A program made the position numbers and the translations under genes. Shown here piece after piece: positions 31,595 through 41,019 of a stretch of DNA of 64,000 nt. The notes below the pieces were generated by a model. It was not told the DNA's origin. It saw only the letters and a list, made by a program, of their open reading frames with translations, and did no database searches. Each line of letters starts with the position of its first letter. The stretch's first letter is position 1. The stretch spans positions 37,052,894-37,116,893 of the forward strand of contig CM020618.1 of the NCBI GenBank assembly GCA_009829735.1, read 5' to 3'. The stretch is from Pyropia yezoensis. Its lineage: Eukaryota > Rhodophyta > Bangiophyceae > Bangiales > Bangiaceae.

Positions 31595-32090
31595 AAATAC
31601 AGCGGCCAATAAATAATTGAATGAATCTCAGTCAGTCGTCACTCTCACCACTCCCCTCCCCACGCCAGGCGCCTGTGCGCTTTCGGCCACGATGGGATCC
31701 ACCGCCCAGCGAGTGTGCTGAAGAGGGCCCGGCTGGACCCGCCACGCCCTACCGGCCGAGGTGTAGGGCTGCGGCACGCAGCACTCTCCGTCCCACTGGC
31801 AACCTCCCACCGACCAGCTGCCGCCGCCATAGTGTGCCACCAGGCGAACAGCGTGCGTCCATGGGGAAGGGTTGGTGGTAGCTGGCTCAAAGAGGGGGGT
31901 AGAGGGGAAGAGAAAGCGTCGTGGCGAGGGCGACGCGGCTTCACCGTCGCGCCCGAGCTGCCGACACACCCCGTGGAGGGGTCGAGGGAGCGGGACCATG
32001 CGACGATCCTACACCGCCACCGTTGTGGGTGGGAGGGGGTGGGAGGGTGAGAAGGGGTTAGGGTGGTAGCCCCTGTCCATCCCCAGCTGC
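31595..32090. other. gene-free spacer
   Basis: The first 120 bases are the diverged copy of the kinase 3' flank and include AATAAATAATTGAATGAA, which could act as a poly(A) signal. I see nothing else coding. Confidence 0.45.
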
Positions 32091-33380
32091 CTACCAGTCG
32101 GCCCTTGGCGTCCAGTTGCCAAGGTAGTACATGTTGACGGCCGGCTTAAAGACCAGGTCCTCGCCCAACCAGCTCTTGGTCCCCCCGTGGCCCGTTGCCT
32201 TGGCCGTCACGCGGAGGCGGCGCTGGAAGAGCGGGTGCTCCCACTTGTAAAACTGCCACACTCGGTCGCCCGCAATGGTAAACGGCGGCTTCCAGTCCGT
32301 GTAGACGGCTCGGCCATTGACAAACCACTCGACCTTTTGGATGTACCCGGCCGTTTCCGCCACGATCGTCACCTGCACCTTGGAGCCGACAAGGACGGGA
32401 CGGTCCCACGTCACGTCCCGCCTCAGCACCCGGTTCTTCACATTCGCCACCCGCAGGGCGGTGACCCGAATGTTGGGGGCCTTGCGCACCTTTTGCTCCG
32501 AGAAGAAGCTCTGGCTCGACACCGACACGTCGTACTTCAGCGTGGACGACGGGGCGCCAAAGGCGGTCGCGTAGATGGGCGGCGGGGAGCGGCCGTCAAA
32601 CTCGGCTGGCCGCTTGAACGTGACCCGCCTGAGGGGCCAGCACGGCTCGCTCTTGCAGATTCCCGGGCGGTTGACAGTGGCAAAGCAGCCCTTGCCCGCA
32701 AAGGTCGGCATGTGCATCGGCTCGAGGTTCCGCCCCCCCTCGACGCGCACGTAGCTGCAATCAAAGTAGTCCCCAAAGTGGCTCCGTCCCCCCGCGCGCC
32801 CTCCCCCATACCAGCTCCACCCCAGCACATAGTCCCCGTTGGGCAGGTTGGCCGGGATGCGCAGGTAGTCCCGAAACGCCTGGTTGTACCGGTCGTACTG
32901 GCAGTCCCGCTGCCGCTCCATCGGGCTGCACGAGAAGCGGTTGATGTTCCAGCAGCTCCAGTGAAACGCAAACTTTTCGTGCGCGTGCTTGTCATTCTTC
33001 TGCGCCACCGGCACGAGCGCCCACCGCACAAAGCCGCCCTCGTGGTTGTTGCGCGTCCACCGCACCTCGTACGTGCTGCCCCGCCGGTAGACCGCCGCCG
33101 GGTTGGACGGGTTAGAGTCGGGGCGGAACTCGCTGTTGGGGCACGGGCCGGGGCACTTGCCGAGGCGGCCCGCCTGGGGGCCATTGCCAGTGAGGGTGGA
33201 GGAGCCCATCCGGCAGCCGTGCAGGCGGCTCATGGGCAGCGGCACCGACATGAAGCTGTGTGCGGCAGCGGGGGAGGGGACCGTCACGGCCGCCGCGGCA
33301 AGCGTCGCCGCCGTGGCCACAGCGGCGACGAGCACCCGCCGGCACCGCCGGGGGGTCATACCGAGCGCGGCCTTTGGCAT
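32091..33380 (-). CDS. LPMO-like secreted protein with C-terminal Ig-like domain
   Basis: This 429-residue ORF has its ATG at 33380-33378 (a second in-frame ATG at 33359 is possible). A signal peptide (VLVAAVATAATLAAAAV) is predicted to be cut after PSPAAA, leaving His41 as residue 1 of the mature protein (HSFMSVPLPMSRLHG). A free N-terminal His is the hallmark of the copper histidine brace of lytic polysaccharide monooxygenases. Further candidates for the second His are in NNHEGGFVRW and HAHEKFAFHWSCW. The Cys-rich body (about residues 41-260, with NGDYVLGWSWYGG resembling the LPMO beta-sandwich core) is followed by a linker. A roughly 85-residue module (VEWFVNGRAVYTDWKPPFTI) like bacterial-type Ig domains ends the protein. 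The substrate is unknown. Cell-wall polysaccharide is likely for a secreted algal protein. Confidence 0.75.
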   Translation of the reverse strand: MPKAALGMTPRRCRRVLVAAVATAATLAAAAVTVPSPAAAHSFMSVPLPMSRLHGCRMGSSTLTGNGPQAGRLGKCPGPCPNSEFRPDSNPSNPAAVYRRGSTYEVRWTRNNHEGGFVRWALVPVAQKNDKHAHEKFAFHWSCWNINRFSCSPMERQRDCQYDRYNQAFRDYLRIPANLPNGDYVLGWSWYGGGRAGGRSHFGDYFDCSYVRVEGGRNLEPMHMPTFAGKGCFATVNRPGICKSEPCWPLRRVTFKRPAEFDGRSPPPIYATAFGAPSSTLKYDVSVSSQSFFSEQKVRKAPNIRVTALRVANVKNRVLRRDVTWDRPVLVGSKVQVTIVAETAGYIQKVEWFVNGRAVYTDWKPPFTIAGDRVWQFYKWEHPLFQRRLRVTAKATGHGGTKSWLGEDLVFKPAVNMYYLGNWTPRADW

Positions 33381-33470
33381 TGGGGCGAGGAAAAGGGTTA
33401 TGTGTGGGGGATGGCGGGGGGCGGGGGGGGGAAGGGGGGGGGGAAGGGGGGGGGGGAAGAGGACGATTGC
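33381..33470 (-). promoter_or_regulatory. C-rich leader of the LPMO-like gene
   Basis: On the coding strand, runs of 7-10 C interrupted by TT and A occupy about 33415-33462, just before the start codon. This matches the leader type seen at the other genes. Confidence 0.4.
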
Positions 33471-34500
33471 GCGCGTGCGTAAGGTCGGCCGGTGCAGAGG
33501 CCAGGAAGGAGAGCCAGATGGATGAGGAAGAGGCCGGCAATGAAGAAAGGATGCCCAGCAGCGTTGACAAAGAAGGGCGCAGACACAGCGGCGTGACGTC
33601 GGAGCTGGCGGACGGGATGTTTTGCGCGGGCGTTTGTCAGCGCGTGCCGGGTGCCGTCGGGGTTGGTCGCGCCGTTGACCGCCAAGTGTTGTCGCCCGCT
33701 CCCCCGCCACCGAACCCGTCGCCCGGTGGACACATAAGCTATTGGGGGGCCCTCGGGGGCGGCCATTGCCCCCTCAGGCGGCACCCGCCTGCCCCGCGCG
33801 CCCCCCCCCCCGCCACTGCCCGCCGCGTCCGCCGCCCCTCCCCCCTCCCCCAGCGCTGCGAGCCAGGGAGCCGACCCGCTGACGCCGCGCGACACGGCCG
33901 GGACCCTCCCGGCGGTGCCTACGTGACCTGCACGCGCGTCCGGCCGCACACTCGACTCCGCCGCCGCCGCCCCTCCCGCTCGTGTCGCGACACGGCGGCT
34001 CGCATCGGCAGAGCGCGGGCGCTTGGGGCTGTGGCGCCCCCCCCCCCCCCGACGGTCTCCGCGGTATCCAGCCCGCGGCGGGTGGTGGGGGGGGAGCGTG
34101 TAGCCGCGCGCTCACGTGCGCGGCCGCCGTTGCTGCTGTCGCTGCCGCTGCTGCTGCCAATGGCGTGCCCACCCGAGGCCCGGTCGGTGGCGGGCGGGTG
34201 GGTGTGCACCCAGACTGCCACGCAGCGCCGGCTGGGCGGCACGTGGGAGGGGGGGTGGGGGGGGTGCGGCGTGCGGCGCACGCAGGAGGGGCAGCTCTGG
34301 TCAGCATTGACGCTGACCAGAGCGGCCGGCGCCGGTGGTCGGCGGTGGCGGCGGGGGGGCGGGCGGGTGGCGTGACTGCCACTGGCGGGACGGACGGCCG
34401 GAGGCGTGTGGCGGGTGGCCAGGGAAAGGGGGGGGGGTGCCGGAGCGGCTGCCGGTGGCAACCCGCCCCTCTGGCCCTCACCCCACCGCCGCCTCCGTGT

Positions 34501-34531
<31 letters not shown>

Positions 34532-36354
34532 AGAAGGGTCACCGCCACGCCACCACCCCTGGCCGATTGTCCACGCGATCCACCCCACCCACAAGGGGAA
34601 GGGGCGGCGGCGCGACGCGCGGGCGGCCCCTCTTCCCGCCCCCTTGCCAGGGATCATCCCGAGACACGCACTACCCCCACCCCCCCGCCTGCGTCGTTCC
34701 AACCGTCGTGGCCACCGCACGCACCCCCCCACCCCCCCCCCCCCCCCGGACCATTCCCCAGTGTCGTTGTGGCCGTCAGACCGATCCGGCCGCTGCCGCG
34801 CCAGCGGCCGGCTCACGGCCAGCGGGGCGGCGCCAAACGCGTGGACGGCAGCGGGATCCGCCACCGCACGCCGCGGAGGCACGGGGGGGGCGGTGGAGAA
34901 GGAGAGGGGGCGGGGGGGGGGGGGGCGGGCGGGTGGCCGGCCGGCACCTCCTGCTCCCCCCCGGTCTTCCTCCGCCTCCTCTCCTCCCCTCCATTTCCCC
35001 CCCTCCCCCGCACCCCCGAGCAGCGGCCGGCGCCCGCAAAAAGACACTCCCCGAGGCTCAAACCCTCGCAGGTGAGCCCGGTTCGCTTCTGCCGATGCGG
35101 ATGGTTGGAGTACCGGCGGCCGTCCCCGCGCGCCCCCTCCACGCGTGCCTCGACCAACGAGGGGTACGGGGGGATAGCTTCAGCTGCTGTGCTGCCAGTA
35201 GATAGAATAGGTACTTGGCCTCGCGGGAAGCGGGGGCTGGGCAGCGTGGGCGCTGCCGTTTCTCTTCTCTCTTCTCTCTCTTTGTGTGTTGAGTTCTCTA
35301 TTGAATTCATTGTTTCTCTTCAAAGATAAGTTTAAAATTCCGTGACATGCGCGGCGTGTGGGGCGTGTCGCCGCCTCGGCCTTCAAACGAAAGACCCCCC
35401 CCCCGGGCCGGGGCTCTCCTCGTCCCCCACCAACCTCCGTGGACCGCGGGGGAGCACGACCCGCCGCGAGTGGGTGGCGGCGCCTGGCGGGAGAGGAGGC
35501 GGCGGTCGGCCGGCTGGTCGGCCGACCTGTCGGCGGGCCGGTGAGAGTGGACCAGCGTGGCTGCTGGCCCGGCCCAACTCGGACCGGGATGAGGGGGTGG
35601 GCACGCGGCGCACACGTCAGAGCCTTGTCACTACCCCTGAATTTGTATTGGGTGGTCACCGCGGCGGTAGCGGTGTCTGCAGGGCGCGGCCGAGGGAGGT
35701 GCGTGAATTGGACGATTGCCGACTAGCAGGGGGGAGGGGGGGGAGGGGGGGGGGGTAGATCGGGGGCGGTGTGGGGTACACACGGACACGCCCGCATCTG
35801 CGACGGCAAATCCCCATCCGCACGACGACCACCCAGCCACCCGCCCAGCCGCCCTCTACTCTGCAGCACAGCCACGTTGTCGGGGCGTGGCTGCCACATC
35901 TTTTGCTTGCCCGCCGCATGATGCCCGCAGACTGCAGTTCAACGCAGCTGATGAGGCTGTCTGGGGGCGGAGGCTGCCGTGGCTAAATAGATGGCTAGAT
36001 CGTTCCCGGCCCCAATCCCCACCCGCCCCACCGTGCGCTCTCTGAGCCGCAGGTCTTGCACGACAGCCACGCGGCGGGGTGGCGACAGGCGGGTACATAG
36101 CTCCCTTCCCGCCACGTTGACGTGATCCACGGCCAGTGAGGGGCCGTGTCGGACAGACCTGACCGGCTTCTGGCGCCAGCCGTCTGCAGTGCAGTTCTAG
36201 TAGGTCCCAGATGGGTAGTGGGTAGACTACGGCTCACGAGTGAAAGAAGCGCCGTTGGGCGGCTCTCGCTGCCAGCGCAGTGGGATCCTCACTCGAGAAG
36301 GTTGAGCAGTGAACGTGAATGGGGAGTTGGGAAGTACGATGAGGCAGTAATGAG
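33471..36354. other. GC-rich gene-free stretch with long homopolymers
   Basis: All long frames here are low-complexity Pro, Arg, Gly or Ala and none shows a domain. A G run of about 30 lies at 34502-34531 and C runs occur at about 34730-34748. These are likely sites of sequence uncertainty. Confidence 0.45.
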
Positions 36355-37498
36355 AAGTCACAAATCGCTACTATTTAGAAGTCACATTTGATCTTCATCG
36401 CCGAGGCCACCCGATCGAAGACGGTGAACACCAACGGTCAAGGAACAGTTCATCCTCCAGTCTGTAACGGTCAGCAAACAGTTGGCTCCCCAGTGTGCGT
36501 TTCCCGCTCATATGTTTTTTTCAAAACCTTTTAAAAACTGGCCATGTGGTGGGTTCAACTCTGCTTCACCCTTGATATCTACTCGCTTGGTCGTCGCTCG
36601 CTTCATTATCTATCTCTCTGCCACCAGGTGCCCACGGACGAAGGCAGCCGCCCAGATGCCTCCTGCTGCCGAACCTGTGTCGACTGATGTTAAACTCGAC
36701 AAGTGTCGCCACAGCGACACAGATGCATCGGTTCCTCATGTAGTACGAACCTCATAAGCGTAACACACAAAGCTCGCTGCACAAAGCCCCATGTATGCTT
36801 TTGCGCACTTTTTTCGGCCATTGTCCATGACGGGTTCGTATGGCACACACCGGAACAGAAAGAGATGTTCATCGTTGCGTGGGTATACTATTTGTTTGTA
36901 CCCGCAGACAATGGGGTCGGGGGGGCGTCCGATACATACTGAACAAATACCCGCCCCTGGGTCTATGTTGGCATGTTGATAGTGGAATTCTTGTTGTCAG
37001 AGGCTCGCAGGGACACAAAGCTCCAGCCTGAGCTGTGCTGGTGCCTGATCACCATCCATCTCCAGGGTGTTGGGGCGGGGAGGGGGATATAGCTGCTTTT
37101 GATCTGGAATGCCTCGGAAGAGACGCTATCCTGAGCTACACACCATAGAAACTTGCCAATTGTTTTTAATCAGTCGACACAGGATAGGCAGCAGAAGGCA
37201 TCTGGGCGGCTGGTTCCGTCCGTAGGCACCTGGTGGCGGAGAGATAGATAATTGAAGCGAGCGACGACCCAGCGAGTATCAAGGCGGAAGCAAAGTTGAC
37301 ACCACGACATGGCCAGTCTTCAAAAGTTTTTGAAAAAGATACACATGAGCGGCAAGCGCACACTGGGGAGCACAACGGTTTTCTGACCGTTACATACTTG
37401 AGGATGAACTGTTATTTGGCCGTTGGTGTCCACCGTCTTCGACAGGGGGGCCTCTGCTGTGAAGATCGAATGTGACTTCTAGTGACAACTTGTGACTT
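36355..37498. mobile_element. 1.14-kb element with long terminal inverted repeats
   Basis: The arm at 36355-36688 is the reverse complement of 37169-37498, with moderate divergence and small indels. Both ends begin AAGTCACAA. The inner 480 bases are unique and have no coding capacity. GC content is clearly lower than in the surrounding DNA. Arms of about 330 bp with a short interior fit a non-autonomous DNA transposon of the foldback or Mutator type. I could not identify a convincing target duplication, so the class is open. Confidence 0.8.
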
Positions 37499-37926
37499 AC
37501 ATACATAAGTGCGCAAAGAGACGCCCACCAAGTCGTTCTAAGCGATTAAATGGGTCTCCACCTCAGAAGGCTCGTCGCGCCAGCCGCAGTCCAGGACTGC
37601 ACGACACGTGCTTCCCATGACTAAGCGGCCGATCTGTGAGCTGTTAACCTGGCTGCAGCCACGTAGCTGCGTCGTCGGGAGGCCAGACGGGTAGTGGCGG
37701 AGTGCCCCCGTCGGAACCTCTCCGCACTTGCGCAGAGCCACCGCGGCAGCGGGGACTGTCGAGTGTGGCAGCCTGATGGTCTTTTTAATTTGGTCTGTCG
37801 TGGCTGCTTCGTCCACGGCGGCCTCTAAAAGCGAGTGGGTTCTGTGTAGGTTGTGAGAAGCAGGGGGGGGCGCAGGGGTTGCGTGCTGATGGACACCCCT
37901 GCTGGAGAGGGCACAATGAGAGGTCA
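37499..37926. other. possible 3' remnant of the pogo/Tigger transposon
   Basis: A minus-strand frame of about 129 codons (37538-37927) has normal composition but no family I recognise. It lies directly downstream of the pogo/Tigger transposase remnant and may be its C-terminal part. Confidence 0.3.
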
Positions 37927-38911
37927 ATCAGCACCTGCAAGGGCGTGCACGGCCCTTGCTGTGTGGTGGCCAAGGAAGACACGAAGGCGGACACGATGAA
38001 ACGGCCACTGCGCCGACGTGCCGGGAATCATGGACCCCAGCTGCTGTCGGCTCGGTGAATTCGCAACGGCACATGCGTGGCAATGGCTAGGCCGCAAGGG
38101 CAAGGGATGGTCTGGGTTCAACCTGCCAACTGGTCCATTACAGCAAGTATTTACAAGGCAAGAGCATGCCTTAGAACCCCGTGCCTGCCGACAGTCCTCA
38201 CCAGGAACATAGGATCGCGGCGGCAATCCGCGGTACAGGAGGCCCGTTTTGATCTACATTGTAAATGGAGTCCGGGTCAACACCCGCCAACTGGCGACGA
38301 ATGTCTGCCATTCTCGCCGCCGCCTCTTCCACGTTGGCAGATGCTCCACACCCGTGCAGCGCCACACTGGCCCAACCGTGCCGCCGAGCCCAGTTCTGCA
38401 AGTAGCCGTTTGAAGCCGAAAAGTTCGTAACGCCCTGGGCCGACGCAATCTGAAGCGCATTCGACCGAAGAATGGCCAGCGAGAGAGGCACGCGCTTGCG
38501 CCCCCGGGCCCGCACAGCACGGCACCACGCGTCCAACCGGGCGTCCACCTCCGGAATCGCGCCGGTCCGCGACGAAACGGCGTCCAGTGATGCACCGGCG
38601 GCCGCGCGCGCGAGCAGGGCAGCGCGGTCCCGAAAGACCTTTGCCAGGGTACTCTGGGAGTATTCCCGGCTTAGCCGATGAGATATCCAATCCCATGTGT
38701 TCCCGGCCGTCTTCCACTGGATGACCTGGAGTTTAGTGGCCAGGCTCATCGGCGTTCGCCTCCGTCGAACACCTGCGACCCTGCTGGCGGGCGCCCGAGA
38801 TGAGGGGGGCGACGAGAGCACAGCGCGGGCTGACACGGCCGCGGCCCGAGCTGCTGCCTGGATGCCCGATGTCCAATCAAGGCTGCCATGAGGATGTCTC
38901 AGAGAGTACAT
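37927..38911 (-). pseudogene. pogo/Tigger-like transposase remnant
   Basis: From an ATG at 38911 the protein has an N-terminal helix-turn-helix (SLATKLQVIQWKTAGNTWDW), then a CENP-B-type DNA-binding domain (DAWCRAVRARGRKRVPLS, NYLQNWARRHGWAS-like block). The start of the DDE domain reads IYNVDQNG, where the family has YNMDETG. The frame then breaks near 38243. In the next frame the expected continuation appears (LPPRSYVPGEDCRQARGSKA), so one inserted base explains the break. Later parts are diverged and also frame-shifted. The element looks dead. Confidence 0.75.
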
Positions 38912-39359
38912 GGTTAAACACTCCAAACCTCGACACTGATTCATTGGTAGGAATCCACCTCGACACCCCGGGCGCACCCCCCTCCAATGGCGATTCCGGG
39001 TCTGTCGAGGTCGACGCTGCATCGGCCCGTATGGGTCCATGAGGGCCTGTCTCGTGCATGGAACGTGGTCACCTGCTGGCCAACCAATTCTCGCACTTGG
39101 GAGCCTCTTTCTTTGGCTCGCAAAAGTGAAGATGTTCCATGTTCCGCCGTGAAAGGCGCAATTGGGCGGCCTGACCCTGCCGCCGCTGCGCCCGCGGCGC
39201 CACCGCGCGTCGTGGATGCCACCCTCGCCGGCCGCGCCACCGCACCGCCGCCCCAGCCGCTGCGCCCCCCCCGTCACGCCTTCCCTCCCTAGTAACCCCA
39301 TCTCACATGCACTCGCCTACCCGGACGTAGCGGTCCTGCGACGCCCACATTCTCCCCTA
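38912..39359. other. spacer between transposon remnants
   Basis: I see no gene and no repeat boundary in this short stretch. It may be part of the pogo element's 5' end. Confidence 0.35.
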
Positions 39360-40110
39360 TGGCGCCGTAGGTTGGGTACCTGCCGCCGGCGGTTCTTGTC
39401 GGCCACCGCCGCCGCCGGCCGGCACGGCCAGTGGCGGCCCCGCTGGTTGCGCCCGCTCGCTGCCCGCTGCATTATCCTACCTCCAGTCGCCCACTGCGAT
39501 GTTGTTGACGTCCTGCGGCTCCAACGCCCTCCTCTGGGGCGCCGCAGGTTGGATACGTGCAGCCGGCGGTACCTGCTGGCCGCCGCCGCCGCCGGCCAGC
39601 GCGGCCTGCCGCGCCCCCCCTGCGTGAACGCTCCTGCAGCCGGCTGCACCTCTCCACGTGCGGTCGCCTGCCGCGCCGGTGTTGACGTTCTGCGGCGTGC
39701 ACTCTCTTCTCTGCGGCGCCGCAGGTTCGGCACCTGCCGCAGGCGGCACTTGTTGGCAGCCGCCTCCGCCTGCAAGCACGTCCTGCTGCGGCCCCCAGAG
39801 CTGCCGCCACCGTTGCCGGCTCCCCCTCTTCACCTGCGGTCGCCCCCCGCGACAGCGTTGACGTCCCGCGGCGCCCAAGGTTCCTTCCGCGGGCGGCACC
39901 TGCTTGCCGTCGCCGCCGCCAGCCGGCCCGGCCCGCCCCGGCGCCCTTGCTTGCGCCTTCCTGTAGCCGGCTGCTACCTCCGCCTGTGGTCAGCGCAGCC
40001 GTCCAGCGGCGCCCACGCTCTCCTTTGGATCGGCGCAGGTTGGGTACCTGCCACCGCGGGCACCTGCTGGCCACCGCTGCCACAGACAGGAACGGCCCGC
40101 GTCGGCTTCG
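39360..40110. repeat. diverged tandem repeat, five units of about 160-175 bp
   Basis: A block built on GGCGCCGCAGGTTGG, then TACCTGC, CGGCGG, CTGCTGGCC and (GCC) repeats starts at about 39362, 39537, 39713, 39870 and 40030. The units are 60-80 percent alike by eye. The array is open in frame on both strands because of composition. A host coding role is doubtful. The last unit's end (GGCCACCGCTGCCACAGACAG) also resembles the kinase pseudogene insert at about 31170. Confidence 0.7.
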
Positions 40111-40300
40111 AGTGCGCCCTCCCATCCGCTCTTAGCTGGTGCTGGTGGAGTCTGCTTGCCGCCACCACCAGCGGATGCCACGGTTCTGTGGTGCTCCCTC
40201 GTGTGGCAGTATCGCAACTGCCACGTATAACGGACCCAGCGATCGGTGCTTTAAGGATTTGGGGTGAAAAGCCCATATCTGGCCCAAGATGTCAAGGATT

Positions 40301-40376
40301 CAACCCGTGGCGCAGTGGTCCACAACGCCTGGTTAACATATGTTCCATGGCGTGGGTTCGATTCCGGGCATCCAAC
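40301..40376 (+). other. tRNA-like sequence with pol III A and B boxes
   Basis: An A-box match (TGGCGCAGTGG at 40308-40318) and a perfect B-box match (GGTTCGATTCC at 40355-40365) are spaced as in tRNA genes. The acceptor and T stems do not pair properly, so a working tRNA is unlikely. A tRNA-derived SINE head or dead tRNA is possible. Confidence 0.4.
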
Positions 40377-40431
40377 ATCGATTTTTCCGGCGATTTCAAG
40401 GTGACTTCTGCTACACATGAGGAGGGGGGAG

Positions 40432-40900
40432 TGTGGCAGTATTGACCCCCAGGTAGGGGGGCAACACGTGCCATGCAAGGCGCGGCAGGCCACTAGCCTG
40501 ATCCGTTCCTCCCCCTGCATTTGGGTCCATATTCCCTCAGTTTGGGATAGTTAGCTTAGTAGTAAATCCAACTTGGATTTGAGGGTTTTCTGCATTTATC
40601 GTCTTGAATTTTCGTGTGGCCCGGTGGGCAGGTGCTGGGGTGGGAGATTCTGAGTGGCGAGATTCTGAGTGGACCCTGGGGGGATAAGGGGAGGGACAGC
40701 GGGGCTTGGCCCTGCGTCCCCGTCCCGACCAAGAAACTGTTGGACCACACACCATCTTCTTGTTTGTTGGTGGGGGGTTTGCCCCACAACAGGGACAGAG
40801 TGTGTGCGACTTGCACTTCTTCCGGTTCCCCCGACACGGGAGGCAGCCCTCGCACACCGCCCCAACTTGGGTGCTGTGTGTGCGAGTGGTTTTTGTCACA
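40432..40900 (+). repeat. 5' LTR, copy 1
   Basis: This 469-bp LTR starts with TGTGG and ends with GTCACA. It is preceded by TGAGGAGGGGGGAG, which resembles the element's own polypurine tract rather than a random target. Confidence 0.93.
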
Positions 40901-40902
40901 TT

Positions 40903-40920
40903 TGGTGGAGCAGCAGGGGA
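40903..40920 (+). other. putative primer-binding site
   Basis: Two bases after the LTR the sequence TGGTGGAGCAGCAGGGGA begins with TGG, complementary to a tRNA CCA end. The same sequence follows the 5' LTR of copy 2. The tRNA could not be identified. Confidence 0.6.
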
Positions 40921-41019
40921 CAGAGGTAAACTTTACCTCCGGGTGCACCCGGGTGTAGGGGGCTCTCTGTCTCAGAGGAACGGTGGACTTGGACCGTGTC
41001 ATACGGATCGTTAGCCAAC

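Noticed and set aside
33982..35205. 407-codon plus-strand ORF
   Set aside because: It runs through homopolymer tracts of G and C with Pro/Gly/Arg composition, and other frames are open over the same span.
39162..40445. 427-codon plus-strand ORF
   Set aside because: It follows the tandem repeat array, is open on the opposite strand too, and its residues mirror the repeat units. It is more likely repeat sequence than a gene.
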